Shown one piece after another: positions 1 through 10,178 of a stretch of DNA of 64,000 nucleotides. Source of the stretch: Caulobacter sp. SL161. Its GTDB lineage: Bacteria; Pseudomonadota; Alphaproteobacteria; Caulobacterales; Caulobacteraceae. The translations under genes and the position numbers were made by a program. The stretch's first letter is position 1, and every line of letters begins with the position of its first letter. The notes under the pieces were generated by a model. The model did not search any database. It had not been told where the DNA came from and saw nothing but the letters and a program-made list of their open reading frames with translations. The stretch spans positions 248,001-312,000 of the forward strand of contig NZ_JAPPRA010000001.1 of the NCBI RefSeq assembly GCF_026672375.1, read 5' to 3'.

Positions 1-675
1 CCCCGTCAGCTCGTCCTCGCCGGCCGTCAGGGTCGGAGTCGGTTGGCCATCGCTGGTGCGGTGATTGAGAGTTCGTGAGGTGGAGAAGCCCAAGGCCCCC
101 GCCTCGACCGCGCGCCGGGCGATCGCGGCCATGGCGGCGATGTCGGCGTCGGTCGCCGGCTCCCGGTTCGCGCCACGGTCGCCCATGACATAGACCCTCA
201 AGGCCGCGTGCGGCAGCTGGGCGCCGACATCCACGTCGAAGGCGCGGCCGGCCAGGAAGTCGAGATAGTCGGGAAAGCTCTCCCAGGCCCAGGGCAGGCC
301 CTCGGTCAGCACGGGAAAGGGAATATCCTCGACGCCTTCCATCAGGCGGATCAGGCGGTCGTGGTCTTCCGGACGACACGGGGCGAAACCGACCCCGCAA
401 TTGCCCATCACCACCGTGGTCACGCCGTGACCGGAGCTAGGACCCAGCTGGCCGCTCCAGGTCGCCTGGCCGTCGTAGTGGGTGTGAATATCGACGAAGC
501 CCGGCGTGACGATCCGCCCTCGGGCATCGATCTCATCGGCGCCGACGGCGAGGCCCTTGCCGACCGCGACGATAACGCCGTCCCGCACGCCGACATCGGC
601 CTGGAAGCCCGGCCCGCCCGCGCCGTCGAACATCACGCCGCCCCGCAGGACCAGATCGTAGGCGCGATCACCCAT
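1..675 (-). CDS. N-acyl-D-amino-acid deacylase family amidohydrolase (partial)
   Basis: N-terminal 225 codons of a D-aminoacylase/dihydroorotase-like amidohydrolase; the C-terminus lies beyond the window start. The protein opens [13 protein letters not shown] and has the metal-binding HxH motif in [12 protein letters not shown] near residues 65-75, followed by a [16 protein letters not shown] stretch typical of this family. Such enzymes hydrolyse N-acyl-D-amino acids or related cyclic amides using one or two zinc ions. The ATG at 675 has a strong GGGAGGA ribosome site 5 bases upstream. It follows a TonB-dependent receptor gene on the same strand but is separated from it by a terminator. Exact substrate is not readable from sequence. 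Confidence 0.85.
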   Translation of the reverse strand, partial: MGDRAYDLVLRGGVMFDGAGGPGFQADVGVRDGVIVAVGKGLAVGADEIDARGRIVTPGFVDIHTHYDGQATWSGQLGPSSGHGVTTVVMGNCGVGFAPCRPEDHDRLIRLMEGVEDIPFPVLTEGLPWAWESFPDYLDFLAGRAFDVDVGAQLPHAALRVYVMGDRGANREPATDADIAAMAAIARRAVEAGALGFSTSRTLNHRTSDGQPTPTLTAGEDELTG

Positions 676-739
676 GGCCGTCCTCCCGTTATCTTATCGT
701 TGTTCACCAAGGTGCGCCCGGCCGGATAGAGGCGTCAAG

Positions 740-768
740 AAAAAGGGCGGCCGCCGAAGCGACCGCCC
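740..768 (-). terminator. Rho-independent terminator of the TonB receptor gene
   Basis: On the minus strand a 10-bp stem (745-754 with 759-768, one G-U pair) with a CGAA/TTCG tetraloop is followed by a T run. It lies 28 bases past the receptor stop codon. Confidence 0.8.
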
Positions 769-796
769 CTTCCCCGTTCCGGGAAGGTGTCTACCC

Positions 797-3199
797 CTAG
801 AACGACTTCCTGACCGTCACGCCCATGGTGCGCGGTTGCCCCACGGCGTAGCCGAGGCGGGCGCGACCGCCGCGTTCGCGGTCGAACGACAGCAGGGCGT
901 TCTCGTCGAACAGGTTGTTGACGTAGAGCGTCAGATCTACGCCGTCTGGCATCTCCAGGCCGGCGCTGAGATTGACGATCTCGTAGCTGGGCAGCTCGAG
1001 ATTGACGACCGTCGGGACCGTGCCCGTGGCGCCGCCAAAGGCCAGGCCCGAGACGAACGAGCGCGGATTGTTCTCCTGGTCGCTGGCCTGGGTGAAGCGG
1101 TTGCCGACGTGCTGCAGCGAGGCCTTCAGGTAGCCGTTCACGCCCGGGCGGACTTCCTTGCTGTAGGTGACGTCGAACGACACCTGGAACTTCGGCACCG
1201 ACGGCAGGCGATTGCCTTCGCGGATGCCGCCGATCACCGCGCCCGTCCCGTCCTTCACGGTCGAGTCGAACTCGGCTTCCAGCAGGCTGCCCGACAGGCC
1301 GATGTCGAGGCCGTTGGCCAGACGCGCGGTCAGCTCGGCTTCGACGCCCTTGGTGTGGGCCTTGGGCACGTTGAACACGACACGCGACGAGCACGAGCCG
1401 GCGTCCAGAGTGGTCTGCAGGTTCTTGATGTCGGTGTAGAAGGCCGCCGCGTTCAGGGTGACGCGCCCGAACCGCGACTTCACGCCGCCTTCGTAGTTCC
1501 ACAGCGTCTCGTCGTCATAGTTCTGATAGCCGCCGAAGATCGCGCGGTCCTGGGCCGAGCACAGCGGGATGTTCAGCGGATCGTTCACGCCGCCCAGACG
1601 GAAACCCTTCGAGGCCTGGGCGTTGAAGGTGACCGTCTCGCTGGCCTCATAGCTGAGCAGGAAGCGCGGCGTGAAGCCGTCCGACGAGGTCTTGTCGGTG
1701 CGGTTGTCGCCGTTGGCGAACAGGCCGCCCGACTTGAACTGGCGGGTTTCGCTGAAGTCGTAATAGCGGCCGCCCGCCGTCGCGGTCAGCTTGCCGACCG
1801 TATAGTTCAGCTCACCGAACAGGGCCTTCTGCTTGATGTCGTAGGGCAGGTAGGCGTTGTAGGGCGAGTCCTTGCCAAAGCCGTTGGCGACGGCGGCGGA
1901 GGTGCCCACGCCCAGGACGGCGTCGGTGTAGGTGTCATAGCCGGTGGTCGGCAGGCGCTGGTTGTAGACGCGGTCGACCTTCGAATAGAAGCCGCCGATC
2001 ACCCACTGCAGCGGACCATCGCTGGTCGAGGCCAGGCGCAGTTCCTGGGTGAACTGCTCGAGGTCGGTGGTGTCGCGCAGGTTCGACGGCAGCAGCACCG
2101 CCGCCGCCGGATAACCCAAATCCACCGAGACGCTACCGGTCAGGGCGCTGGCGTCGCGGCTGACGGTGATGTCGCGGCTGATGAAGCTGGTGACGCTAGT
2201 CAGGGTGGCGGCGTCGAACTTGAAGTTGGCGGTCATGTCCGCCAGCAGCGTGTTGTCCGAGAAGCGCTCGTCCAGCAGCAGGTACTGCTCGCGCTCACCC
2301 AGCTGGATCTTGGGCCGGGTGGTGGTGTTGTTGTTGGCGAAGAGGTTGAAGGTTTCCTGGCGGTTGAAGCCGCCGGCGCGGATCTCCTGGTAGACGACGC
2401 GCGGGGTGAAGCTCACCTGCTCGTTCGGCTCGATATAGAACGACAGACGGCCGCCGCGACGCGTGCCGTCATTGACGTTCTTGTCGATCTTGCCGCCTTC
2501 CTTGCGGGCGTCGATGAAGCCGCCGTACTGGGTCAGGTAGCCGACGGCGCGCATGGCGATCTTGTCGGAGATCGGGATGTTCACCGCGCCCTTCACGTGA
2601 CCGCCGAACGCGTCGCCGTCGACGAGGTTGGCGTTGGCCTCGAACGTGCCCTCCGAGACGCCCAGCTTGGGCTGGTTGGTGATGTAGCGGATCGTGCCGC
2701 CCACCGAGCCCGAGCCGAACAGCGTGCCCTGCGGACCACGCAGGGTCTCGACGCGGTTCAGGTCGAAGAGATCGACATCCGGCGTGAACAGCGACAGCGA
2801 GATCACCGACTCGTCGAGATAGACGCCGACCTGTTCCTTGACGCCGGGCTGGTCGCGAACGACCTGGCCGGCCGAGACGCCACGCACTGACACCTGGCTC
2901 TGGCCCGGGCCGAGGTTCTGGATCGTCAGGCCCGCCACGTTGCGCGACAGGTCTTCCAGGGTCACCGCGCCCGAGCGCTGGATGTCCTTTTCCGTCTGGG
3001 CGTTGATGGAGAAGGGAATGTCCTGGATCGTCGCGTCGCGCTTGGTGGCGGTGACGATGATCTCCGCGATGGCGTTCGGATCAGCCTGCTGCGCGGTGGC
3101 CACAGACGGCAGCGCCACAAGGCCCGCTCCCAGAAGCGAAGAGAGCGCGCTGGCGCCGAACAATGCACGCGCACGACCGCGCGACGACACGATGGTCAT
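797..3199 (-). CDS. TonB-dependent outer membrane receptor
   Basis: 800-aa TonB-dependent receptor. A signal peptide ends at ATAQQ, then comes a TonB-box-like AEIIVTATKRD, a plug domain (VETLRGPQGTLFGSGSVGGTIRYI) and a long beta-barrel ending in aromatic Phe (VRKSF). It should import a siderophore, cobalamin, or oligosaccharide/xenobiotic ligand using proton-motive force through TonB-ExbBD; Caulobacters carry many such receptors and the ligand cannot be assigned. The start at 3199 is chosen because GGGAGGAAAT lies directly upstream and the signal peptide follows; an upstream extension to 3406 in frame has no signal-like sequence. The closest enzyme gene downstream is an amidohydrolase, so a peptide-like ligand is possible but unproven. 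Confidence 0.93.
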   Translation of the reverse strand: MTIVSSRGRARALFGASALSSLLGAGLVALPSVATAQQADPNAIAEIIVTATKRDATIQDIPFSINAQTEKDIQRSGAVTLEDLSRNVAGLTIQNLGPGQSQVSVRGVSAGQVVRDQPGVKEQVGVYLDESVISLSLFTPDVDLFDLNRVETLRGPQGTLFGSGSVGGTIRYITNQPKLGVSEGTFEANANLVDGDAFGGHVKGAVNIPISDKIAMRAVGYLTQYGGFIDARKEGGKIDKNVNDGTRRGGRLSFYIEPNEQVSFTPRVVYQEIRAGGFNRQETFNLFANNNTTTRPKIQLGEREQYLLLDERFSDNTLLADMTANFKFDAATLTSVTSFISRDITVSRDASALTGSVSVDLGYPAAAVLLPSNLRDTTDLEQFTQELRLASTSDGPLQWVIGGFYSKVDRVYNQRLPTTGYDTYTDAVLGVGTSAAVANGFGKDSPYNAYLPYDIKQKALFGELNYTVGKLTATAGGRYYDFSETRQFKSGGLFANGDNRTDKTSSDGFTPRFLLSYEASETVTFNAQASKGFRLGGVNDPLNIPLCSAQDRAIFGGYQNYDDETLWNYEGGVKSRFGRVTLNAAAFYTDIKNLQTTLDAGSCSSRVVFNVPKAHTKGVEAELTARLANGLDIGLSGSLLEAEFDSTVKDGTGAVIGGIREGNRLPSVPKFQVSFDVTYSKEVRPGVNGYLKASLQHVGNRFTQASDQENNPRSFVSGLAFGGATGTVPTVVNLELPSYEIVNLSAGLEMPDGVDLTLYVNNLFDENALLSFDRERGGRARLGYAVGQPRTMGVTVRKSF

Positions 3200-3464
3200 G
3201 ATTTCCTCCCTGGTGTTTTTGGCGTTCTTGGAGTTGCCACTCCCGACGCACCGGCAGGGTTCACCCTCGTCTTGATGAAAGTCAACGCGAAACGAAGGCA
3301 TTAGAATCAGGGCGTTAGACACAGATAACACTGTGATCACAAAGCCACGCTGGAGCCCCTGAAGGGATGGTTTTCCTTTACGCACGCGTGATCTTTCGCA
3401 CCGCAACGAGACGGTCTAGGGTGGCCACCAATTCAAACTAACGTTTAACGGGGAGTGCGCCTCT

Positions 3465-4652
3465 ATGCGCGAAGCGGTCATCGTCTCTTACGCCCGCACC
3501 GGTCTGGCCAAGTCGGTCCGTGGCGGCTTCAACAACACCCATGGCGCGTCGATGGCCGGCCACGCCATCCAGCACGCCGTGTCGCGCGCCGGACTGGAAG
3601 GGGCTGAGGTCGAGGACGTGGTCCTGGGCTGCGGCGGTCCCGAAGGCGCCACCGGCATGAACGTCGCGCGCAACGCCGCCATGTGGGCGGGTCTGCCGGT
3701 CACCACCTCGGGCCAGACCATCAACCGCTTCTGCTCGTCGGGCCTGCAGGCCATCGCCACGGCGGCCAACTATGTGCGCAATGACGGGGCCAATGTCGCC
3801 ATCGGCGGCGGCGTCGAGTCTATCTCGCTGGTCAATGCGGGCGGTCATATGAACCGCTTCCACATCACCGAAGAGAAACTGATGCAGACCCATCCGGCGC
3901 TGTGGATGGCGATGATCGACACCGCCGACATCGTGGCCAAGCGCTACAATGTCAGCCGCGAGTACCAGGACGAATACGCCCTGCGCAGCCAGCAGCGCAT
4001 CGCCGCCGCCCAGGCCGCCGGCCTGTTCAAGGACGAGATCGTCCCGATGGCCACCAAGATGAAGGTGGTCAACAAGGAAACCAAGGAAGAGTCCTTCGTT
4101 GACTACGTGGTCGACAAGGACGAGTGCAACCGCGCCGACACCACTCTGGAAGGCTTGGCCAGCCTCAAGCCCGTCATGGGCGACGGCAAGTTCATCACCG
4201 CCGGTAACGCCAGCCAGTTGTCTGACGGCGCCGCCGCCGTGGTGGTGATGGAGGCCAAGGAAGCCGAAAAGCGCGGCCTGACCCCGCTGGGCGCCTTCCG
4301 CGGATTCGCCGTCGCCGGTTGCGAACCTGACGAGATGGGCATCGGCCCGGTCTTCGCCGTGCCGCGCCTGCTGGAACGTCACGGCCTGAAGGTCGACGAC
4401 ATCGACATCTGGGAACTGAACGAAGCCTTCGCCTCGCAGTGCCTGTACAGCCGCGATCGCCTGGGCATCGATCCGGAGAAGTACAACGTCAACGGCGGCT
4501 CGATCGCCATTGGCCACCCCTTCGGCATGACCGGCGCCCGCTGCGCCGGCCACCTGCTGCTTGAAGGCAAACGCCGCAAGGCCAAGCTGGGCGTCGTGAC
4601 CATGTGCATCGGCGGCGGCATGGGGGCTGCGGGCCTGTTCGAAATCTTCTGA
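3465..4652 (+). CDS. Acetyl-CoA acyltransferase (thiolase)
   Basis: 395-aa thiolase catalysing CoA-dependent cleavage of 3-ketoacyl-CoA or the reverse condensation. The nucleophile is Cys90 in [12 protein letters not shown]; the C-terminal catalytic motifs [17 protein letters not shown] (His) and [10 protein letters not shown] (Cys) are intact, as is the central ELNEAFASQ. Length matches the roughly 390-aa family norm. GGGGAG about 11 bases before the ATG serves as ribosome site. It is transcribed alone and ends at a strong terminator. Degradative (FadA-like) versus biosynthetic (PhaA-like) use cannot be separated here; absence of an adjacent fadB or phaB leaves the pathway open. Confidence 0.93.
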   Translation: MREAVIVSYARTGLAKSVRGGFNNTHGASMAGHAIQHAVSRAGLEGAEVEDVVLGCGGPEGATGMNVARNAAMWAGLPVTTSGQTINRFCSSGLQAIATAANYVRNDGANVAIGGGVESISLVNAGGHMNRFHITEEKLMQTHPALWMAMIDTADIVAKRYNVSREYQDEYALRSQQRIAAAQAAGLFKDEIVPMATKMKVVNKETKEESFVDYVVDKDECNRADTTLEGLASLKPVMGDGKFITAGNASQLSDGAAAVVVMEAKEAEKRGLTPLGAFRGFAVAGCEPDEMGIGPVFAVPRLLERHGLKVDDIDIWELNEAFASQCLYSRDRLGIDPEKYNVNGGSIAIGHPFGMTGARCAGHLLLEGKRRKAKLGVVTMCIGGGMGAAGLFEIF

Positions 4653-4701
4653 TTTCGGCGCGCGGCGCCCTTTCCGTCCGCGCGATAGGCTCGTGAATGA
4701 A

Positions 4702-4740
4702 AAAGGCCGGGAACCGTCGAGGCGGTTTCCGGCCTTTCTT
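4702..4740 (+). terminator. Rho-independent terminator after thiolase
   Basis: 14-bp stem AAAGGCCGGGAACC (4702-4715) pairs with GGTTTCCGGCCTTT (4724-4737, one G-U) and is followed by CTT. Confidence 0.85.
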
Positions 4741-4858
4741 GTCGGGTCAGGTTGAAGCGCAGAGCCGCCAGCGACTTGAACCCCATGTCGGCGGGGCCAT
4801 CTGTGCTCCTGTCGGCGTTAGCGATTGTCGCGACACGACGCAGACCAGAGACCCCACC

Positions 4859-4996
4859 ATGGCCAGCAAGGCCTTCTTCGCCCTCGCCCTCCTGATCGCC
4901 GCCGCCATCGGCCTCGCCCTGCCGACGCCCGGCCCGGCGCCCAAGCCCCAGCCCACCCAGTCGTCGTTCGAGACGATCGCTATCAGCAAGGGCTGA
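4859..4996 (+). CDS. Small single-pass membrane protein, unknown
   Basis: 45-aa hypothetical protein. Residues 4-20 form a hydrophobic segment (AFFALALLIAAAIGLAL) that could be a signal anchor or signal peptide, followed by a Pro/Lys-rich stretch (PTPGPAPKPQP) and a short polar tail. Codon use matches the genome. I chose the ATG at 4859 because the hydrophobic helix starts there; an in-frame ATG at 4697 would put the preceding terminator inside the gene. The ribosome site is weak (AGAG). The gene sits between two terminators, so it is its own transcription unit. No function recognised. Confidence 0.5.
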   Translation: MASKAFFALALLIAAAIGLALPTPGPAPKPQPTQSSFETIAISKG

Positions 4997-5007
4997 GAAC
5001 AAAGCAA

Positions 5008-5037
5008 AAAGGGCTCCCGGCGAACCGGGAGCCCTTT
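5008..5037. terminator. Bidirectional terminator
   Basis: A perfect 13-bp stem, AAAGGGCTCCCGG (5008-5020) with CCGGGAGCCCTTT (5025-5037), tetraloop CGAA, flanked by A and T runs. It can serve both the small gene on the plus strand and the chemoreceptor on the minus strand. Confidence 0.85.
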
Positions 5038-5061
5038 GACGTTTATCCTGGCCAGCAGGGA

Positions 5062-6999
5062 TCAGAACTCTTCCCAGTCCTCGCGGACCGCCACGGCGGC
5101 GGAGCCGCGCCCTGGCCTCGCCGACACGGTGGGACGGGGCGCGGGGGCCTCGGCCGGCGGACGGTAGTTGACGCGCGGCGCGCTCGCCGCCGGCGCCATC
5201 CCCGCGCCTTCGGCCACGCGGAAGCGCGCGACCATCTCGGCCAGGGACTTGGCCTCGTTCTTCAGCGAGTGGGTCGCGGCCGTGGCTTCTTCCACCATGG
5301 CGGCGTTCTGCTGGACGACCTGGTCCATCTGGTTCACGGCGGTGTTGACCTCGTTCAGGCCCGTCGCTTGCTCGCTGGCCGAGGCCGAGATCTCCTTGAC
5401 CAAGCTGTCGATCGCCGCGACCTGTTCGACGATCCGGTTCAGCGCCTCACCCGTCTGACCCACCAGATTAACCCCGGCGCCGACTTGCTGCGTCGAGGTC
5501 GAGATCAGGGTCTTGATCTCCTTGGCCGCATCGGCCGAACGCTGCGCCAGGGCCCGGACTTCTTGCGCGACGACGGCGAAGCCGCGACCCGCTTCACCCG
5601 CGCGGGCGGCTTCGACGCCGGCGTTCAGCGCCAGAAGGTTGGTCTGGAAGGCGATCTCGTCGATCACGCCAATGATCTGGCTGACCTGATTGGAGGACGT
5701 CTCGATTTCGGTCATCGCCGAAACCGCCTGGCTGACGATCTGGCCGGACTTCTCGGCGTCGGCGCGGGCGACGGCCACGACCTGCGAGGCCTCCTTGGCG
5801 CCGGCGGCGGTCTTGCGGACCGTCGCGGTGATTTGATCCAGAGCCGCAGCGGTCTGTTCCAGGCTGGCGGCCTGCTGCTCGGTCCGGCGCGATAGATTGT
5901 CGGACGCTTGAGAGATCTCGTCCGAGCCGCTGTTCACGCCGCCCGTCGCCACGCCAATCGCCTGGATCGCCTCCTGCATCCGGTCGGCGGCGGCGTTGAA
6001 GTTGGTCTTCAAGCTCTCGGTCTTGGGGGCGAACGGCGTCGTGATGCGGTGAGTCAGGTCGCCGGAGGCCATGTGGTCCAGAGCTTCATTCAGCGCCGAG
6101 ATGGCGACGGCGTCGTGATGGGCGATCTCAGCCCTCTCGGCCTCGCTGGCGGCGCGCTCCCGGTCGGCGGACAGACGCTCTTCGGCCGCGGCCGCCTCGA
6201 TCCGGACCTTCTCGGCTTCGGAATCCTTGAAGTAGGCTACGGCGGCGGCCATCTGGCCGATCTCATCCTTGCGGCCGCGCGCCGGGACATCAACGCTATG
6301 GTCGCCCGAAGCCAGGCGGCGCATGGCGCTGGTCATAGCGGTGACCGGCTTGGCGATGGCGCCGGTCAGCAGCAGCCCGCCGCCGACCGCAACGGCGGCG
6401 GTGACCAGGATGCCGATCGCCAGGGCTAGGGTCGACTGCGTACCGGCCCTCTTCTGGGCGGCCGCCTCGGTCGCCAACTCTTCCTCGGCGTTCTTGGTGA
6501 TCGCCTCGATGGCGTTTTCGACGGGTTCCACGGCCTTGTCGGCGACGCCGTCGTTGCGGACCAGTTCGACCGCCTGGGGACGGGTGGCCGGATCGGCGCC
6601 GAGCGCGAAGGCCGGCTCGATGGCCATCTTGCGATAGTTGGCGTAGGCGGCGTCGACAGCGGCGATCCGCGCCAGATCCGCCTGATCGCCGGCGGCCAGG
6701 GCGCGCATATTATCAAGCGCCTTCAAGAACTTGGGCCTGTGGGCCTCTTCCAGGCGCTTGACGTAGTAGCTGTCGCCCGACAGCAGGAAGCCGCGCAGCG
6801 AGTTTTCCTGACGGGTCAGGCGGAAGGCGGCGTCGTTCGCCGCGCGGACCATTTCGTAGGCGCTTTCGGTCCGATGCACCGACTTGGTGAAGCTCACATT
6901 ATTGGCATAGAGCGCCACGCCCATGAGCATGATCGTGGTCAGCATGACGGCGAACACCGCCATTAGCTTTTGCGAGATCTTCAGGTCACCAAAGGACAC
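5062..6999 (-). CDS. Methyl-accepting chemotaxis protein
   Basis: 645-aa chemoreceptor. TM1 lies at residues 12-32, a periplasmic helical-bundle sensor at about 33-190, TM2 near 192-214, HAMP repeats follow ([18 protein letters not shown] and a second GDLTHRI segment), then the signalling domain with the conserved hairpin tip [28 protein letters not shown] reading [13 protein letters not shown]. The protein ends in DWEEF after a Pro-rich linker, matching the xWxxF pentapeptide that tethers CheR/CheB in other bacteria. It would signal to CheA-CheW at the pole. No CheA/CheW genes are nearby; ligand unknown. Transcribed alone. Confidence 0.95.
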   Translation of the reverse strand: MSFGDLKISQKLMAVFAVMLTTIMLMGVALYANNVSFTKSVHRTESAYEMVRAANDAAFRLTRQENSLRGFLLSGDSYYVKRLEEAHRPKFLKALDNMRALAAGDQADLARIAAVDAAYANYRKMAIEPAFALGADPATRPQAVELVRNDGVADKAVEPVENAIEAITKNAEEELATEAAAQKRAGTQSTLALAIGILVTAAVAVGGGLLLTGAIAKPVTAMTSAMRRLASGDHSVDVPARGRKDEIGQMAAAVAYFKDSEAEKVRIEAAAAEERLSADRERAASEAERAEIAHHDAVAISALNEALDHMASGDLTHRITTPFAPKTESLKTNFNAAADRMQEAIQAIGVATGGVNSGSDEISQASDNLSRRTEQQAASLEQTAAALDQITATVRKTAAGAKEASQVVAVARADAEKSGQIVSQAVSAMTEIETSSNQVSQIIGVIDEIAFQTNLLALNAGVEAARAGEAGRGFAVVAQEVRALAQRSADAAKEIKTLISTSTQQVGAGVNLVGQTGEALNRIVEQVAAIDSLVKEISASASEQATGLNEVNTAVNQMDQVVQQNAAMVEEATAATHSLKNEAKSLAEMVARFRVAEGAGMAPAASAPRVNYRPPAEAPAPRPTVSARPGRGSAAVAVREDWEEF

Positions 7000-7166
7000 G
7001 GCTGGCTCCAGGTCGGGCGCGAGGCCTCAAATCCCGGAGAAAGCTGAATTTTCAGCGCAGACCGAGTCCCGTCCTCACCCATAGTCTTCCGCCCAAATCC
7101 CTTTCGGAGGCATTAACCCTGCCGCGACCGTATGTCGCACAGGTGATACGAGCGCCTAGTTTTTGA

Positions 7167-10058
7167 TCAGTGCGCCTCGTCCCAATTTCCGGCGGCCCGC
7201 GCCTCGACCGTAAGCGGGATCGACAGTGCCACCGCCGGTTCGGCGGCCTTCTCCATGACCGCCCGGATCACGTCGCAGGCGCGGTCGGCCTCCGCCTCGG
7301 GCGCCTCGAACACCAGTTCGTCGTGCACCTGCAGCAGCATCCGGGCCGACAGCCCGGCGGCCTCCAGCGCCGCGGGCATACGGATCATCGCCCGCCGCAT
7401 GACGTCGGCGGCCGCGCCCTGGATCGGGGCGTTGATCGCCGCGCGCTCGGCGAACTGGCGGTGGGCGGCCGACTTGGCCTCGATATCGGGGATATTGATC
7501 TTGCGGCCAAAGATCGTGGTCACATAGCCGTGCTCGCGCACGAAGGCCTTGGTCGCGTCCATATAGGCCTGGATACCCGGGAAGCGCTCGAAATAGGTCT
7601 TGATATAGGCCCCCGCCTCGCCCTGGCCGATGCCCAGCTGGTTGGCCAGACCAAAGGCGCTGATGCCGTAGACGATCCCGAAATTGATCGCCTTGGCCCG
7701 GCGGCGGATCATCGGGTCCATGCCCTCGATCGGCGTGTCGAACATCTCCGAGGCCGTCATGGCGTGGATGTCGAGGCCCTCCTGGAAAGCCTTCTTCAGC
7801 TGCGGAATGTCGCCGATATGGGCCAGCAACCGGAGCTCGATCTGGCTGTAGTCAGCACTGATCAGCACGTTGCCGGGTCCCGCGACGAAGGCCTTGCGGA
7901 TCTTGCGGCCTTCCTCGGTGCGGACCGGGATGTTCTGCAGGTTGGGATCGGACGACGACAGACGCCCGGTCGTCGTCGCCGCCAGGGCGTATGACGTATG
8001 CACCCGCCCGGTCGACGGCGCGATCGCCGCGATCAGGTTCTCGGTGTAGGTGCCCTTCAGCTTGGAGAGCTGGCGCCAGTCCAGCAGGACGCGCGGCAGT
8101 TCATGCTCCAGAGCCAGGCTTTCGAGCACGTCGCTGTCGGTCGACCACTGGCCAGTGGCGGTCTTCTTGCCGCCCTTCATCTGCATCTCGCCGAACAGCA
8201 CGTCGCCGATCTGCTTGGGGCTGCCGAGGTTGAACGGCCGGCCGACCAGCTCCTGAGCGCGGGCTTCGAACTGCGCCATCCGCAGCGAGAACTCGTTGGA
8301 CAGAAGACGCAGGGCTTCGGGATCCACGCGGACGCCGTTGTTCTCCATCATCGCCAGCACCGCTGGCATCGGACGCTCCAGAGTCTCATAGACCGTCGAC
8401 AGGCCCGCGCGGGCCAGCTGCGGTTTCAGGTGATGGTAGAGCCGCAGGGTGACGTCGGCGTCCTCGGCGGCGTAGGCGGTCGCCTCGGGCAGGGCCACGT
8501 GCTTGAAGCTGATCTGCCCCTTGCCGCTGCCGGCCACCTGCTTGAACGGGATCGGCTTGTGGCCCAGATGCAGCTCGGACAGCTCGTCCATGCCGTGACC
8601 GTGCAGGCCCGCCTCCAGCACATAGCTGATCAGCATGGTGTCTTCGATCGGCGCGACCTGGATCCCGTGCCGCGCCAGCACGGCGATGTCGTACTTGGCG
8701 TTCTGCGCCACCTTCAGCACCGCCGGGTCCTCCAGCAGCGGCTTGAGGGTGGCGATGACGTCGGCCAGCGGGATCTGCTCAATGTCGGCCGGCGCCTCGA
8801 AGGCTAGGCCATCGGCCTTTTCGCAGTGGCTGATCGGGATGTAGCAGGCCTCGCCGGGCGCGATGGCCAGCGACACCCCGCACAGCCCCGCCGTCGCCGA
8901 CGACAGGGCGTCGGTCTCGGTGTCGAAGGCGACCAGGCCCTTGGCCGTGGCCTTGTCCACCCAGGCTTTAAGGGTCTCAAGATCGCGGACGCAGGCATAG
9001 GCCGCGTGGTCGATCTTCACCGGCTCGACCGGGTGGGCGGCGGCGCGGGCGGCCGCGCCCATGTAAGAGACGCTGACCACCGGCGCCTTGGGCGGCGCGG
9101 CGGGGCGATCCAGTGTTCCCGGCGTGGCGGCGGCCGAGCCGTCGCCGACCCGGCGAGCCAGCGAGCGGAACTCCATCTGCTCCAGGAAGGCGGCGAGCGC
9201 CTCCTTGTCGGGCTCGCGCACCGTCAGGGCGTCCAGCGGCTGGGGCAGAGGCGTGTCGCAGTCCAGCTTCACCAGGGCCCGCGACAGGCGGATCTGGTCG
9301 GCGAAATTGATCAGGGTCTCGCGACGCTTGGGCTGCTTGATCTCGCCGGCGCGCGCCAGCAGCGTGTCGAGATCGCCATATTCGGTGATCAGCTGGGCGG
9401 CGGTCTTGATCCCGATGCCCGGCGCGCCCGGGACGTTGTCGACGCTGTCGCCGCACAGGGCCTGAACGTCGACCACCTTCTCCGGATAGACGCCGAACTT
9501 CTCGAACACCTGCTCGCGCTCGATGCGCACGCCCTTCATCGGGTCGTACATCGAGACGCCATCGCCGACGAGCTGCATCAGGTCCTTGTCGGACGAGACG
9601 ATGATCGCCTCGCCGCCCAGATCGCGAGCCTTGCAGGCATAGGCGGCGATCAGGTCGTCGGCCTCGTAGCCCGGCAGCTCGATCGCCGGGACGCCGAAGG
9701 CCAGCGTGGCCTCACGCACCAGCGGGAACTGCGGGATCAGGTCCTCGGGCGGCGGCGGGCGGTGGGCCTTGTACTGGTCGTAGAGAGCGTTGCGGAACGT
9801 CTTTTCCGAGTGGTCCCAGATCACCGCCAGGTGGGTGGGCGTGTCGCCCTGCATGTCGCGCAGCAGCTTCCACAGCATGTTGCAGAAGCCCTGCACCGCG
9901 CCCACGGGCAGGCCGTCGCTCTTGCGCGTCAGCGGCGGCAGGGCGTGGTAGGCGCGGAACAGATAGGCCGAGCCGTCGACCAGGAAGAGCCGGACGGCCG
10001 GGCCGTCCTGGGTCAGTTCGGAAGCGTTCGGAAGCGGGGGCGCGGCGGCGTCGGTCAT
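7167..10058 (-). CDS. polA: DNA polymerase I
   Basis: 963-aa PolA with all three activities. The 5'-3' exonuclease domain comes first (VRLFLVDGSAYLFRAYHALP; GDSVDNVPGAPGIGIKTA), then a 3'-5' exonuclease with an intact DTETD metal motif, so proofreading should be active, then the polymerase domain with motif A SADYSQIELR, finger motif RRRAKAINFGIVYG and motif C QVHDELVFE. It fills repair gaps and removes Okazaki primers. I start at ATG 10058 because homology begins soon after; an in-frame ATG at 10127 has a GAGG just upstream and is a reasonable alternative adding 23 residues. It is divergent from recQ, with the two promoters sharing about 120 bases. Confidence 0.96.
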   Translation of the reverse strand: MTDAAAPPLPNASELTQDGPAVRLFLVDGSAYLFRAYHALPPLTRKSDGLPVGAVQGFCNMLWKLLRDMQGDTPTHLAVIWDHSEKTFRNALYDQYKAHRPPPPEDLIPQFPLVREATLAFGVPAIELPGYEADDLIAAYACKARDLGGEAIIVSSDKDLMQLVGDGVSMYDPMKGVRIEREQVFEKFGVYPEKVVDVQALCGDSVDNVPGAPGIGIKTAAQLITEYGDLDTLLARAGEIKQPKRRETLINFADQIRLSRALVKLDCDTPLPQPLDALTVREPDKEALAAFLEQMEFRSLARRVGDGSAAATPGTLDRPAAPPKAPVVSVSYMGAAARAAAHPVEPVKIDHAAYACVRDLETLKAWVDKATAKGLVAFDTETDALSSATAGLCGVSLAIAPGEACYIPISHCEKADGLAFEAPADIEQIPLADVIATLKPLLEDPAVLKVAQNAKYDIAVLARHGIQVAPIEDTMLISYVLEAGLHGHGMDELSELHLGHKPIPFKQVAGSGKGQISFKHVALPEATAYAAEDADVTLRLYHHLKPQLARAGLSTVYETLERPMPAVLAMMENNGVRVDPEALRLLSNEFSLRMAQFEARAQELVGRPFNLGSPKQIGDVLFGEMQMKGGKKTATGQWSTDSDVLESLALEHELPRVLLDWRQLSKLKGTYTENLIAAIAPSTGRVHTSYALAATTTGRLSSSDPNLQNIPVRTEEGRKIRKAFVAGPGNVLISADYSQIELRLLAHIGDIPQLKKAFQEGLDIHAMTASEMFDTPIEGMDPMIRRRAKAINFGIVYGISAFGLANQLGIGQGEAGAYIKTYFERFPGIQAYMDATKAFVREHGYVTTIFGRKINIPDIEAKSAAHRQFAERAAINAPIQGAAADVMRRAMIRMPAALEAAGLSARMLLQVHDELVFEAPEAEADRACDVIRAVMEKAAEPAVALSIPLTVEARAAGNWDEAH

Positions 10059-10178
10059 GGCCGGCAACATAGGGGGCGCGGCGCGCGTCGGGAACCCTTC
10101 GGCGACCCCGCCCACAGAAACCGCCATGCCTCAGTTCCTGGCTTGGCGGGGGGCGGAGCGGCGGCCATAAGAGCGCCC

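Noticed and set aside
674..2890. 738-codon open frame on the plus strand
   Set aside because: Antisense shadow of the TonB receptor; Arg/Ala/Val-rich translation without domains, a common effect of GC-rich third positions.
8826..10178. In-frame upstream extension of recQ by 451 codons
   Set aside because: It is antisense to polA and has shadow-type composition; RecQ homology begins right after GTG 10179 and the length is then normal.
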